DNA of 33,057 nt from Sergeia podlipaevii (GCA_030849805.1 JASANZ010002014.1:1-33057), one strand, 5' to 3'; positions 9,966 through 17,829 are shown, counted from the stretch's first letter. Numbers and translations: made by a program. The notes: generated from the letters alone by a model not told the origin.

Positions 9966-11102
9966 TTACACTGCTTTCTGTGAACAGAACTCTCGTACCA
10001 AGTTTTCCACAGCAGTGACTAAAGCCACGCAGTCTTCCTTCGTGGTTGCCTCTGCGTACAGACGCACAATAGGTTCCGTCCCGCTGGGTCTTATAAATGA
10101 CCGCGCGGCTCCTCCACACTTCGCTACAACATCCGCCACCGCAGCATCGATGCCTTCCTGCAGCCCTACTGGTGCGAGCGCGCGGGTTTCGTCCGGCGTG
10201 TTAATGATCACACAGGGATCTGGAACCGACACCTTTCGTTGCAGTGAGGGGCGATCAGTGTAGAGAGCGAGCCAGTCTTCGAAGCTAAGATCCAGTGCAG
10301 CAAGAGCAACTTCACACATGAGCATGTCCCCAATCGCGTCGCCACACGCCTGAGAAACCACATGTGACATTGAATAAATCATCCGAGAAATGCGCTCCCT
10401 GATCTCCGTTGGCAGCGGCAGCAACGCGGCCTCGCACTTTAGGGAATTGAAAAGCACAGTGCCGTGACCATTCGCCTCGAAATATACCCCGATGGCGCGT
10501 GCGTGAGCCACAGGGTGAAGGTGCTTCACTCCAGTGGCCGCCATGAACGAATGCATCTGAAGGGTGTCCGTGACATAAGCGGTAGAGGCACCGTTGGCGT
10601 ACCCCGTTTGCACAATCCCGACGTCTAGGGCACCTAGCACATCAGAGCCAAGCAACTCACACAGTAGCATCGCGTATAAAATAGAAATACGGTCTCCATC
10701 TAACAAATGCCACGAGGAAGCAGCGTTGTTGTCACCACTATAAGAAAACGCAACCAGGCGATCCGCATCACCATCCAGGCAGTAGTAATGAGCCGTTGCT
10801 TTTTCTTCTTCCTTCGCAGTTGAAGTCCAGTCGTTCATGCCAACAGATGGCTTTTGATTGGACTTCGCGTACTCCGCACCACAGGCTGTGTTCAGCATGC
10901 TTGCATCGTTGATATTATCGTTGACGATGCGAATGTCAAAATACTTGCCCAGAATGTCTCCCCCAATGCTAGCATTCTTATCCTTCGAAGAGGAAAATTC
11001 AATAAGCCGTCTCAACCCAATGGCGCCAACGCCGTTAGCCGCATCAATGACAAGAACGCGACGGTGCTGATGAGCGGGTTGAGGAGCTTTTCTAGCCACT
11101 GC
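9966..11102 (-). CDS. PAGM: PAGM 3' open segment (domains 2-4)
   Basis: The codons directly after the TAG continue the PAGM fold. Counting from the GTG at 11099, DGDADR lies at 109-114, EANGHG at 208-213 and RPSGTEPIVR at 337-346. There is no spacer, polypyrimidine tract or ATG at its start, so it is unlikely to be a separate gene; it needs readthrough or a corrected sequence to be expressed. It ends in TAA and shows no C-terminal PTS1 signal. Confidence 0.65.
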   Translation of the reverse strand, partial: AVARKAPQPAHQHRRVLVIDAANGVGAIGLRRLIEFSSSKDKNASIGGDILGKYFDIRIVNDNINDASMLNTACGAEYAKSNQKPSVGMNDWTSTAKEEEKATAHYYCLDGDADRLVAFSYSGDNNAASSWHLLDGDRISILYAMLLCELLGSDVLGALDVGIVQTGYANGASTAYVTDTLQMHSFMAATGVKHLHPVAHARAIGVYFEANGHGTVLFNSLKCEAALLPLPTEIRERISRMIYSMSHVVSQACGDAIGDMLMCEVALAALDLSFEDWLALYTDRPSLQRKVSVPDPCVIINTPDETRALAPVGLQEGIDAAVADVVAKCGGAARSFIRPSGTEPIVRLYAEATTKEDCVALVTAVENLVREFCSQKAV

Positions 11103-11792
11103 CTAATCCATTAAATAGGCAAAGTTAGAGAGAATATCTGCGTGGTATAAGTCAGTACCAACTTCTGCAGGCATGTCTTTCACTAGCATGTCCGTATTGG
11201 CCCGCAGCACAAGATAATGAAGCTCCGGAGTAGTTAAGATGCCATAATCAATATAGGCCACATCGAGAACGTTGCTTAGCACGTCGTGCACTGCACTTGC
11301 AATCTCAGCCCCCGTTGCGCGGGTATCACGACCAAGTAAAATGGCACCAATGCGCCTCACATCTGATGCGGCAGTTAACTCCAACCCAGTTGACTCAATG
11401 CACCGCGCAATAACCTCGGCTAGGTCCTCTCCGGTAACTGCATTGGCAGCAAGAGCACACCACCCTTCCCAGTCAGATGCCAGCATGCCTGCGTCTGTGT
11501 CGATGATCTTAAATCCGTTGTCAATAAATGGATTATGGGAAGCAGTAATCATAAAGCCTATAGAGGCCGCAATACTTGCGTCTTGCTTCTTTTTGGTGCA
11601 CCACATCGCACGTAATACCGCAATAAAAATAACTCTTGCTGCCACAGGAACTAGCAGAGTGCCCTCAGTGCGAAACCCAGCAGTGCCGTAAGCAAGCTTC
11701 TTCACACTCACATCGTGCCGCAAAGGATACGATTCGTTAATCAACTGAGCCGCCGCAGTGCATATTGAAGATATCCACGCACGGGATGTCAT
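11103..11792 (-). CDS. PAGM: PAGM 5' open segment (domain 1 with catalytic serine)
   Basis: This is what standard translation would yield: 229 residues with the YGTAGFR entry motif (about 35-41), the phosphoserine loop TASHNP (Ser85), DNG just after it, and GRDTR at 154-158. It stops at TAG 11103-11105. It lacks the metal-binding, sugar-binding and phosphate-binding loops, so alone it should not be an active mutase. The coding-strand polypyrimidine tract abuts this ATG, with no AG between. Confidence 0.7.
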   Translation of the reverse strand: MTSRAWISSICTAAAQLINESYPLRHDVSVKKLAYGTAGFRTEGTLLVPVAARVIFIAVLRAMWCTKKKQDASIAASIGFMITASHNPFIDNGFKIIDTDAGMLASDWEGWCALAANAVTGEDLAEVIARCIESTGLELTAASDVRRIGAILLGRDTRATGAEIASAVHDVLSNVLDVAYIDYGILTTPELHYLVLRANTDMLVKDMPAEVGTDLYHADILSNFAYLMD

Positions 11793-11840
11793 GAAAGAAA
11801 GAAAAGAAAAAAAGCAAATAAAAATAGCGATAGTTGTGAA

Positions 11841-11867
<27 letters not shown>
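11841..11867. repeat. (AAT)n microsatellite just 5' of PAGM
   Basis: A pure AAT run lies 48 bases upstream of the PAGM ATG. On the coding strand it reads ATT repeats, leading into the T-rich tract that abuts the start codon. Confidence 0.9.
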
Positions 11868-11871
<4 letters not shown>

Positions 11872-13133
11872 GTACCGCAAAATGCAAGATCTAGACACTC
11901 GTAGTCAAATGAGGGATGTAAAATAAATAATAAAAAAACGACAAACTATATAATTATTCGTGAGCGCTTGTAGATTTAAAATAAGGAAGAGAAAGGAAAA
12001 AATGATGTCTCAATTGAAGAAAGTACAATATATTACCAACATCGCATGGGGAAAAGTCATCACTTGTCATACTTCTTCCCTTTTGAAAAAAATGAATTAG
12101 AAAAACAAATATTACTTTTCATTGCTTCTTAAATATGAGTATTTTACTTTTAGTGCGTTTAGTTGCGAAGCATTACATTTATATCAAGCTACAATGGGCA
12201 TCTAATATTCTAATACAAACAAGTAGTGACTTCTTCCACATAAAATTCAGTTTGCTAAGCATCCAGACAGGGATGCAATACCGCACTGATATAACGGCTA
12301 AATTCCGACCACAAAAAGGGGGCAAAAAAAAAGGAATAGTAGAGCTATACAGTAGTCAAGTTGTCACGAGGTCAGATAACTGCGAGGGAGGAAAAAAGGA
12401 AGGGCTGAAAACTAGCAACCCACCATGTGAAATGGCAGAGAAGGTATATAGGATCTAATGCAGTACATTTCCCATCATTTGTGAAAGAACAAAAGAAGCT
12501 GCTAGGAGCTAAAATTTAAAAAAAATAAAAATTAGTAAATATATATTTATATATAAGAGCACAGAGTCATACAAAAGTACTCTCATCATTGCGTCCGTTT
12601 AATACATATGTTTATGTTCTGTCTGTTAGAAAGAGCCTCCATTCCAAATTTGACATAATCGTTTCTTTCTGCTTCCTCTGGCTTGCGCCGCTTTTATAGT
12701 TATACGTACTGCTACACCTAACATGTCAGAGCGCTAAACACAGAAGTGTCTTTCGCCTTTTATACTAACAGGACGGACAACTTAATCCTCAGGGCACCTT
12801 TCATGTACTGAAGGGTAACTGAACTATTGTTCGACTGACGTCCTGTACCGCCGTGGGTTGTCCACAAAGCAGGATTCCGTTTACACTAAAAAAAAATAAA
12901 AAAAAAATAAAATAACACAATAATAATAATAATAACAACAATTGTAATATTTTATGGGATGCAGCATCAAACAAGCCACTACACGCTCCGTTCCTAGCAC
13001 ATTTTTTTTCAGTGCAACTGGAAAAAAAAGTCAAGACTTTACCTATTGCTGTTGTGGTTCAGAATCTACATGAAATAGTTGAAATACATAAAAATATGCA
13101 ATAAAACGTCTATTACAAGAAAAAGTGTATCGC

Positions 13134-13154
13134 TATATATATATATATATATAT
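13134..13154. repeat. (TA)n microsatellite
   Basis: An alternating TA run in the 3' flank of the RRM protein gene, about 190 bases past its stop codon. Confidence 0.9.
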
Positions 13155-13342
13155 TTCAAAAATAACAAAAACATATGCGCTCTAGCAAAAAGCATACAGT
13201 TTTTTTTTTTCTTAGCCTTCTGAACACAGATAAAATGGTTAGAATGGACTAAATGCAGTTGTTGTGTAAAAAATGCTTTCCCAGATGGTTAGGTCGCAGA
13301 CACTATCGGTTTTCATCACCCTATTTGTTCGGCATTTCCCTC

Positions 13343-14359
13343 TTATCGATGGTTTGGAGGGGGACCTGGAGGAGGTGGAGCGGAGTTCCTTGATGGTGGC
13401 GGACCTGGAGGCGGAGGAACGGAAGTTAAGGGACCAGCCCCATTATATGGGGTGTATTTTCGGGGTGCTCCAGAAGTTAGATGCGCAGGAAGGTAGGACG
13501 AGTAAGGGCTAGTGGGATCTGCATAAGGCGAAGAAGCTGTGCCAGCAGTGGGGGTGTTTGGATAGAGGGGGTTGGCGCTGATAGTGGTTGTGGTAGGAGG
13601 AAACGAATCAGTTTTGGGGGATGTTAGCTGGACAATGGAAAGGGATCCGATGCGTCCGGGGTCGAGGCGTGCGCAAAAGATTCTGGGATCAGCAAAATAC
13701 TGCTGCGGGCATAAGGAAAGAGGAATGCATGCGTACATCTCGCTTGCTGAGGCTGTTTCCGGAGTCTTGGGGATGGCAGTGGGAGGAAGCCCGTGAGGTG
13801 ATGAAGGGACAATATTTTCCTTTCTAGGTTGTTGTAAGGGACTACGCTGCTGAGCGAACCTATCAGGTGCGTCGTTACGGCGAGTTTCGTGGCGGCGACG
13901 TGTCCTGCGACCGCGCGAATGGGTATCAGAAGAACGAGAACGGGAACGAGAACGACGAGCAAAATCAGCGCTTTCTTGGCTGTCGTGCCTGCCACGGCGA
14001 GGACGCTGAAACGATCCCGTTTCGCTGTACTTTTCACCGTCATTCTTTTGAAGTGCCTGACGGCGTGAGGCGCTGAAGGCTTCCTCTTTCTCATCAGCTG
14101 AACAGTGGGGAACTTCAACATTAAGCGTAATACCTTTAAGAACATGTGGACCTTTGACAACTAGATCTGGCACTGGGGAATCAAACAAGAGCCAACCATA
14201 TCCGCGGGAGTTGCCGTTTAAATCGCGCTTAAGATCAAACGCAACAACTTGTCCAAAACTAGAAAAGTGCTCAAGTAAGTCATCTTCACTAATTTGGCGA
14301 TAAACACCGCCAACAAAGAAGCGTGTATACTTCTCATACTCCATCGCTCTATTCAACAT
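13343..14359 (-). CDS. RRM and RS-rich RNA-binding protein, SR-type splicing factor candidate
   Basis: A 338-residue protein with one N-terminal RNA recognition motif: RNP2 is FFVGGV (about 14-19) and RNP1 is RGYGWLLF (about 52-59), both close to consensus. An Arg/Ser-rich stretch (about 135-156) with RSRSRSRS follows. The C-terminal half is Pro/Ser/Thr-rich and ends with two PPPPGPPP motifs, which GYF, WW or EVH1-type domains commonly bind. This is the layout of a nuclear SR-type splicing factor, probably acting in trans-splicing or other mRNA handling. An orthologue of T. brucei TSR1 is possible but unproven. The open frame reaches 14416, but the added residues are the translated polypyrimidine tract, and a splice AG sits one base before the ATG at 14359. 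A second ATG at 14344 starts just before the RRM and may be the real start. It ends in TAA. Confidence 0.88.
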   Translation of the reverse strand: MLNRAMEYEKYTRFFVGGVYRQISEDDLLEHFSSFGQVVAFDLKRDLNGNSRGYGWLLFDSPVPDLVVKGPHVLKGITLNVEVPHCSADEKEEAFSASRRQALQKNDGEKYSETGSFQRPRRGRHDSQESADFARRSRSRSRSSDTHSRGRRTRRRHETRRNDAPDRFAQQRSPLQQPRKENIVPSSPHGLPPTAIPKTPETASASEMYACIPLSLCPQQYFADPRIFCARLDPGRIGSLSIVQLTSPKTDSFPPTTTTISANPLYPNTPTAGTASSPYADPTSPYSSYLPAHLTSGAPRKYTPYNGAGPLTSVPPPPGPPPSRNSAPPPPGPPPNHR

Positions 14360-14360
14360 C

Positions 14361-14375
14361 CTGCAAAAAAAAAAA
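14361..14375 (-). promoter_or_regulatory. Trans-splice acceptor for the RRM protein mRNA
   Basis: On the coding strand an 11-base T tract is followed by GCAG, with the AG at 14362-14361. If used, the first in-frame ATG (14359) begins one base after the spliced leader and the next ATG is at 14344. The site also rules out the longer frame that reads through the tract. Confidence 0.6.
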
Positions 14376-15010
14376 TGTATTAGAATATATACTTTTTTGT
14401 TGTATGCAATGAGCAAAAGTCAATTAGATGTGAAGACGATTGTATGTAAAAGGAGGTAAAACGATGACTATAAAAAAAGAATGAAAAAGAGCAGATTAAA
14501 AAAAAAAAGAATCTGTTGAAAAGCATAGTCATGACAACGAATTGCAATACTATGAATTATACGTGAAAACTATAAGTGAGCAGGAGAACTATGCAAGCAT
14601 TACCAATATTTATTCTCTGTATTTCTCATTGCTTTATTCTAATGTATTTAGTGAAGCCAATGCATATTCTTCAACGTGTTTAAGTACAAAAAAAAACTAT
14701 TTTTTACTTATTATTCCACCCCGAAAAACACACCCCGGCAGAGACTCTTGGACTACGCCAGGAGAAATACCAGCACATTGAAAAAGATGGTCCTGCAAAA
14801 ATAATTATGTTTAATATTGTGTCTGCTACATTGGAATTGATTCTTCATGCAATAACTCCGATTCAATACTTCTTCTCTTCTGCCCCCTCGTTGCATTTGC
14901 TTTTATGAACTGGCTTTTCTTCTGTGTGTGTGTGAATGGGGGGGGGGAGGACTGCTCCGTAAACGAGAAGGGGACATAGTCAATCAGCAGAGGTGTGGAT
15001 TTGGAGGCAT
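14376..15010. other. Region between the RRM gene and tRNA-Arg
   Basis: Mostly AT-rich with no protein gene supported. A less repetitive patch at about 14700-14815 has a minus-strand TTTTTGCAG-like acceptor and a 24-codon frame with no recognisable family. A G run lies at 14939-14948. A Pol III small RNA divergent from the tRNA would fall here, but I recognise none. Confidence 0.4.
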
Positions 15011-15082
15011 GTCCGTGTGGCTCAATGGAAGAGCATCTGACTACGGATCAGAGGGTTGCAGGTTCGAATCCTGTCACGGATG
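15011..15082 (+). tRNA. tRNA-Arg(ACG)
   Basis: A complete 72-base cloverleaf without CCA or intron. The acceptor stem is 15011-15017 with 15075-15081 (first pair G-U). The D stem is GCTC/GAGC (15020-15023, 15031-15034). The anticodon stem is TCTGA/TCAGA (15036-15040, 15048-15052) around loop CTACGGA, giving anticodon ACG at 15043-15045, which reads CGU and, with A34 as inosine, CGC/CGA. The T stem is 15058-15062 with 15070-15074 around TTCGAAT. The discriminator is G15082. The internal A box (TGGCTCAATGG) and B box (GGTTCGAATCC) fit Pol III transcription. It is the only gene on the plus strand and sits between two minus-strand genes, a common setting in trypanosomatids. Confidence 0.95.
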
Positions 15083-15084
15083 AC

Positions 15085-15089
15085 TTTTT
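15085..15089 (+). terminator. Pol III terminator of tRNA-Arg
   Basis: A run of five T lies two bases after the discriminator base on the tRNA's own strand, the usual Pol III stop signal. Confidence 0.8.
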
Positions 15090-15095
15090 CTTTCC

Positions 15096-15185
15096 TCCTC
15101 GTGCGGCCCAGCGGCTGCGTGTGCCTGGGGCCCTCGGCCAGGGCGAGGGGGGGTGTGATGAAGGCCGGCCCACGCCGCGCCGAAA
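15096..15185. other. GC-rich island downstream of tRNA-Arg
   Basis: About 90 bases rich in G and C stand out from the AT-rich gap around them. They include a self-complementary core (CCTGG...CCAGG around 15125-15144) and a G run. The frames through it give no recognisable protein. It could be a structured RNA, a transcription boundary element or an unrelated composition patch. Confidence 0.4.
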
Positions 15186-15189
15186 AGGA

Positions 15190-15629
15190 AAAAAGCCTAC
15201 AAAAGAAAAGAAAAAGAGAGCGAGGGAGTTGTGAGGAGTGTGAGGTGTCGAGTGCACAAAGCGAATGTAGCTCCTTACGGCGCTGAAAAAAAAAAAAAAA
15301 AGCACGGGAGAACGTTTACATGTGTGTAGGTCTGAGTAGCCATGGTGGTCAGTAGATGGGTGATGGAAAATCTCTTTCGATGCCAAATTTGGGCATACAA
15401 TGCACAGACTCCTGCTATTTGAAACAGCGCACGTCTGAAAACTTGAGAAGAGCCACGCTGACAACGAGAAAAAAAAAAAAAAGAAAAGTGCTGAGCACCA
15501 CATACAATATATATATATTTATGCAGGTCAGAATTAGTGGTAAAAAAGCCAAACAACAACAATAAGGATAATATATATAAGATCCACAATTGCGCTTGCA
15601 AAATAATAAAAAGAAAAAAAAATGAGCAT
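15190..15629. other. 3' flank of the fumarate reductase gene
   Basis: AT-rich sequence with two long A tracts (about 15285-15301 and 15470-15482) and a short TA run near 15509. Open frames are low in complexity and no gene is supported. It should hold the 3' UTR of the gene ending at 15630. Confidence 0.5.
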
Positions 15630-17762
15630 CTATTGCTCAACCACCCCAACTACTGCATCTGGGGTGTACTTTTCAATCAACTCAATTTGGTGCACAAGAT
15701 CAAACGCGGCGGTGGCGTCTTTGCCGGCGTACATGAGGATCGACTGCTTGCCACCGGGATGATCTTCAAGGAACGAGGTCAGATCAAGGACCTGGCCGTG
15801 TATGATGCACCAGCAGTCATTAGACTTGTTGTGCTTGGCCACCCCTGCGACCGTAAACTTCTTCCTCTTTGCGCTGTCCTCTCCCCCCGCACCACCACGC
15901 GCACCGCTCCCTCCAGCAGAAGCCTTGGCAGGCGGCGGAGGCACAGCAGCAGCAGTAGCCCCAGCTGGACGTGCAGCCTCAGCCGTGGCCGCGGCAGATT
16001 TGTCAATGTCTGCTACAGAGGTCTTCGGCACCGGCGGCAGCGGGCTCAGTTCCTCCAGCTTGAGCTGCCGATAAATCACGTTGAGGCGGTTGTTTGAGAA
16101 GGGCCCCATGTAGGTGGACAGTAGGTAGCGCGTGGCCTCTGTGCCCGCCACACGCCCAAACACAACACAGTCCAACAGCGAGTTGCCGCCGAGTCGGTTC
16201 TTGCCGTGGATACCACCAATGGCCTCGCCAGCGCAGTAGAGGCCAGGGATCGGCTTCCCCGAGGTAGAATCCAGCACCTCAGCCTTGGTGCTAGTGCGAA
16301 GGCCGCCCATGGTGTAGTGAACAACAGGGCACACCTGCGCCACGTGGATCGCCCCACGGTTCATGTCAAAGCTGAGGGCGTTGCGGAAGATTGTCTTGCC
16401 AAAGCGGTCTGGCTTACCCGTGGCGCTGCCTCCGCTGGATGGAGTGGTGGTGGTAGCTGAAGCAGCAGAACGCCTGCCAAACAAGGCAGCGAAGAAGCCA
16501 CCGCCACCGCCACTGGTCGTCTTGATCGCCTCGCCACCCACGCCAACCGTGCGGTAGTTCTCCTTTGCGTCAGTCTTGTACTGCTCAAAGGTGCGCGCAA
16601 GCTCCTCGGCACTCACACCCGCTGCCTCGCAGAACTCGCGAGCGTTTGCGTACGGTGTCATGAGACCGCGGGCTTCGTAGTGGGTACAGTGATTCGCCAT
16701 CTCCCTCGCTGCTGGGGCGTTAAGGATAAGATAAAAAGGGGTGTCCGCCCGGTGCTTCAGCATCGCCCCGCTCACCTCGTCGCGTCTGCCCAGCTCGTCG
16801 ACGAAGCGGCGACCGTGGCGGTCCACGATGATGCCACCCGCGCCACGCGTCGCCTCTGCGCAAAGAAATTTGACGTGGTTGTTTGGGTCCTTGGGGTCCA
16901 CAAGCCCAGTGGGGTGCACCTGAACCAATTCCATGTCCACAAGTCCAGCCCCAATCTGCTCGGCCATCTTCACTCCATCGCCGGTGGCGTGCGCGCCGTT
17001 GGTGGTGGGGAAGGTACTCAGTTGCGGGGCAAAACGCGCCAGCAGCGAGGTGGTAGTGCCGGTCTTGGCAGAGGCTGCATCCGCAGCAACCGCGTCTGCG
17101 GCGAAGCCTCCAGTGGCGATGACCACCGCCCCGTACTCAATGTGTTGTTGCCCCGCCTTGTCCTCATACACCACGCCCGTTACACAGCCTTCGGTGGGCT
17201 CGCGCAGCAGCCGCACCACACGAGCACGGGGAATGATACGGACGCGACTGAGGTCCTTCTTCTGCTCCTTCTCAAGGGCGCTGATGAGCGCGTAGGTGAT
17301 GGCCATACCAGGCATCTTGTCCGTCCCACGGTGAGTGCGGGGTTTGCTGTGCCCACCAAGCAGCCCCAGCACCGATAGATCACAGCCAAAATTCGTCACC
17401 AGCCAGTCCAGCGAAGAACCGGAGAGACGTGCCATCTCCATCACGAGCGGCGGCACTGGCACTGTGACGGGCTCAGTCTTCTTGATGCTGTGATAGCTGC
17501 GGTTCATGTCCTCAGCGAACAACGTGACGCCGTCGAGCACGCCGGCACGTATTTGCGCCTCTGTCGGGGTCCCTGCGATCCCGCTAGAAGCCTTTGTGCT
17601 GTTGCCGCCGAGAAAGGCAGATTTGTCAAGAAGCAGGACAGTACCGCCGTGCTCAAGCACGGCGTGAGCTGCACATACCCCGGCGAGGCCGCCGCCCACA
17701 ACGATGACACGGTTGCCACCGGCCGCTGCTGCCATATTCGTTGTTGCTGAAAAGTCTGCCAT
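15630..17762 (-). CDS. Fumarate reductase-type flavoprotein with C-terminal cytochrome b5 domain
   Basis: A 710-residue flavoprotein of the FAD_binding_2 / soluble fumarate reductase family, expected to reduce fumarate to succinate. The N terminus has the dinucleotide fold GGGLAG (23-28) and the LGGNSTKASSGI FAD motif (51-62). Active-site features are present: HPTG near 281, RRFVDELGRRD near 317-328 with the candidate catalytic Arg, HYTMGG near 482 and NRLGGNSLLD near 521. A Gly/Ser/Thr-rich insert lies at about 412-443. A Pro/Ala/Gly linker leads to a cytochrome b5 domain (about 634-710) with haem ligands His668 in HPGG and His691. The well-known trypanosomatid NADH-dependent enzymes are near 1100 residues with ApbE-like and cytochrome b5 reductase domains; neither is here, so the electron donor must be a separate reductase. 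There is no PTS1 at the C terminus and no clear presequence, so a cytosolic site is likely. The start at 17762 is supported by an upstream splice acceptor. It ends in TAG. Confidence 0.92.
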   Translation of the reverse strand: MADFSATTNMAAAAGGNRVIVVGGGLAGVCAAHAVLEHGGTVLLLDKSAFLGGNSTKASSGIAGTPTEAQIRAGVLDGVTLFAEDMNRSYHSIKKTEPVTVPVPPLVMEMARLSGSSLDWLVTNFGCDLSVLGLLGGHSKPRTHRGTDKMPGMAITYALISALEKEQKKDLSRVRIIPRARVVRLLREPTEGCVTGVVYEDKAGQQHIEYGAVVIATGGFAADAVAADAASAKTGTTTSLLARFAPQLSTFPTTNGAHATGDGVKMAEQIGAGLVDMELVQVHPTGLVDPKDPNNHVKFLCAEATRGAGGIIVDRHGRRFVDELGRRDEVSGAMLKHRADTPFYLILNAPAAREMANHCTHYEARGLMTPYANAREFCEAAGVSAEELARTFEQYKTDAKENYRTVGVGGEAIKTTSGGGGGFFAALFGRRSAASATTTTPSSGGSATGKPDRFGKTIFRNALSFDMNRGAIHVAQVCPVVHYTMGGLRTSTKAEVLDSTSGKPIPGLYCAGEAIGGIHGKNRLGGNSLLDCVVFGRVAGTEATRYLLSTYMGPFSNNRLNVIYRQLKLEELSPLPPVPKTSVADIDKSAAATAEAARPAGATAAAVPPPPAKASAGGSGARGGAGGEDSAKRKKFTVAGVAKHNKSNDCWCIIHGQVLDLTSFLEDHPGGKQSILMYAGKDATAAFDLVHQIELIEKYTPDAVVGVVEQ

Positions 17763-17813
17763 GTGTACGTAAGTTTGGTTTGCTGTACCAGCTCTTGCTC
17801 GTGCCTTCGCTTT

Positions 17814-17829
17814 CTTGAAAGAAAAAAAG
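17814..17829 (-). promoter_or_regulatory. Probable trans-splice acceptor for the fumarate reductase mRNA
   Basis: On the coding strand a tract of T and C is followed by CAAG, with the AG at 17815-17814, giving a 5' UTR of about 51 bases before the ATG at 17762. Confidence 0.55.

Larger units (their letters stand above)
9966..11792 (-). pseudogene. PAGM: Phosphoacetylglucosamine mutase, interrupted by an in-frame TAG
   Basis: PAGM converts GlcNAc-6-phosphate to GlcNAc-1-phosphate on the route to UDP-GlcNAc, needed for N-glycans and GPI anchors. It belongs to the alpha-D-phosphohexomutase superfamily. The frame runs from ATG at 11792 to TAA at 9966-9968, about 608 codons including a TAG at 11105-11103 (codon 230). 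Both sides stay in the same frame and match PAGM collinearly, so this is a nonsense codon, not a frameshift. The active-site TASHNP (83-88), GRDTR, metal loop DGDADR, sugar-binding EANGHG and phosphate-binding RPSGTEP are all intact. The TAG falls in the linker between domains 1 and 2. It could be a recent pseudogene, a sequencing or assembly error, one allele of a heterozygous site, or programmed readthrough. Other genes here use TAG to terminate, so code reassignment is unlikely. I label it pseudogene because the frame is broken; function is unresolved. Confidence 0.75.
11793..13342. other. Intergenic region between the RRM protein gene and PAGM
   Basis: No gene is supported. The stretch at 12560-12870 is less repetitive than other gaps and probably includes the 3' UTR of the RRM gene. 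A (TA)n run lies at 13134-13154. A 107-codon plus-strand frame at 12135-12458 has no recognisable domain and runs against the array. I looked for tRNA B-box sequences and found none complete. Confidence 0.5.

Noticed and set aside
11103..11105. Stop-codon reassignment of the Blastocrithidia type
   Set aside because: TAG terminates the fumarate reductase and the 443-residue protein genes, TGA terminates one J-protein, and no other gene has in-frame stops.
11099..11105. Frameshift in PAGM
   Set aside because: Both halves are in the same reading frame with no base gained or lost; only the TAG interrupts.
12135..12458. 107-codon plus-strand frame
   Set aside because: It is on the wrong strand for the array, has no recognisable domain, has AT-driven composition and no clear splice acceptor.
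12826..12842. GTTCGACTG as a tRNA B box
   Set aside because: No matching T stem, anticodon arm or acceptor stem could be folded around it.
14360..14416. N-terminal extension of the RRM protein
   Set aside because: The extra residues are the translated polypyrimidine tract and its flank, upstream of a good splice AG.
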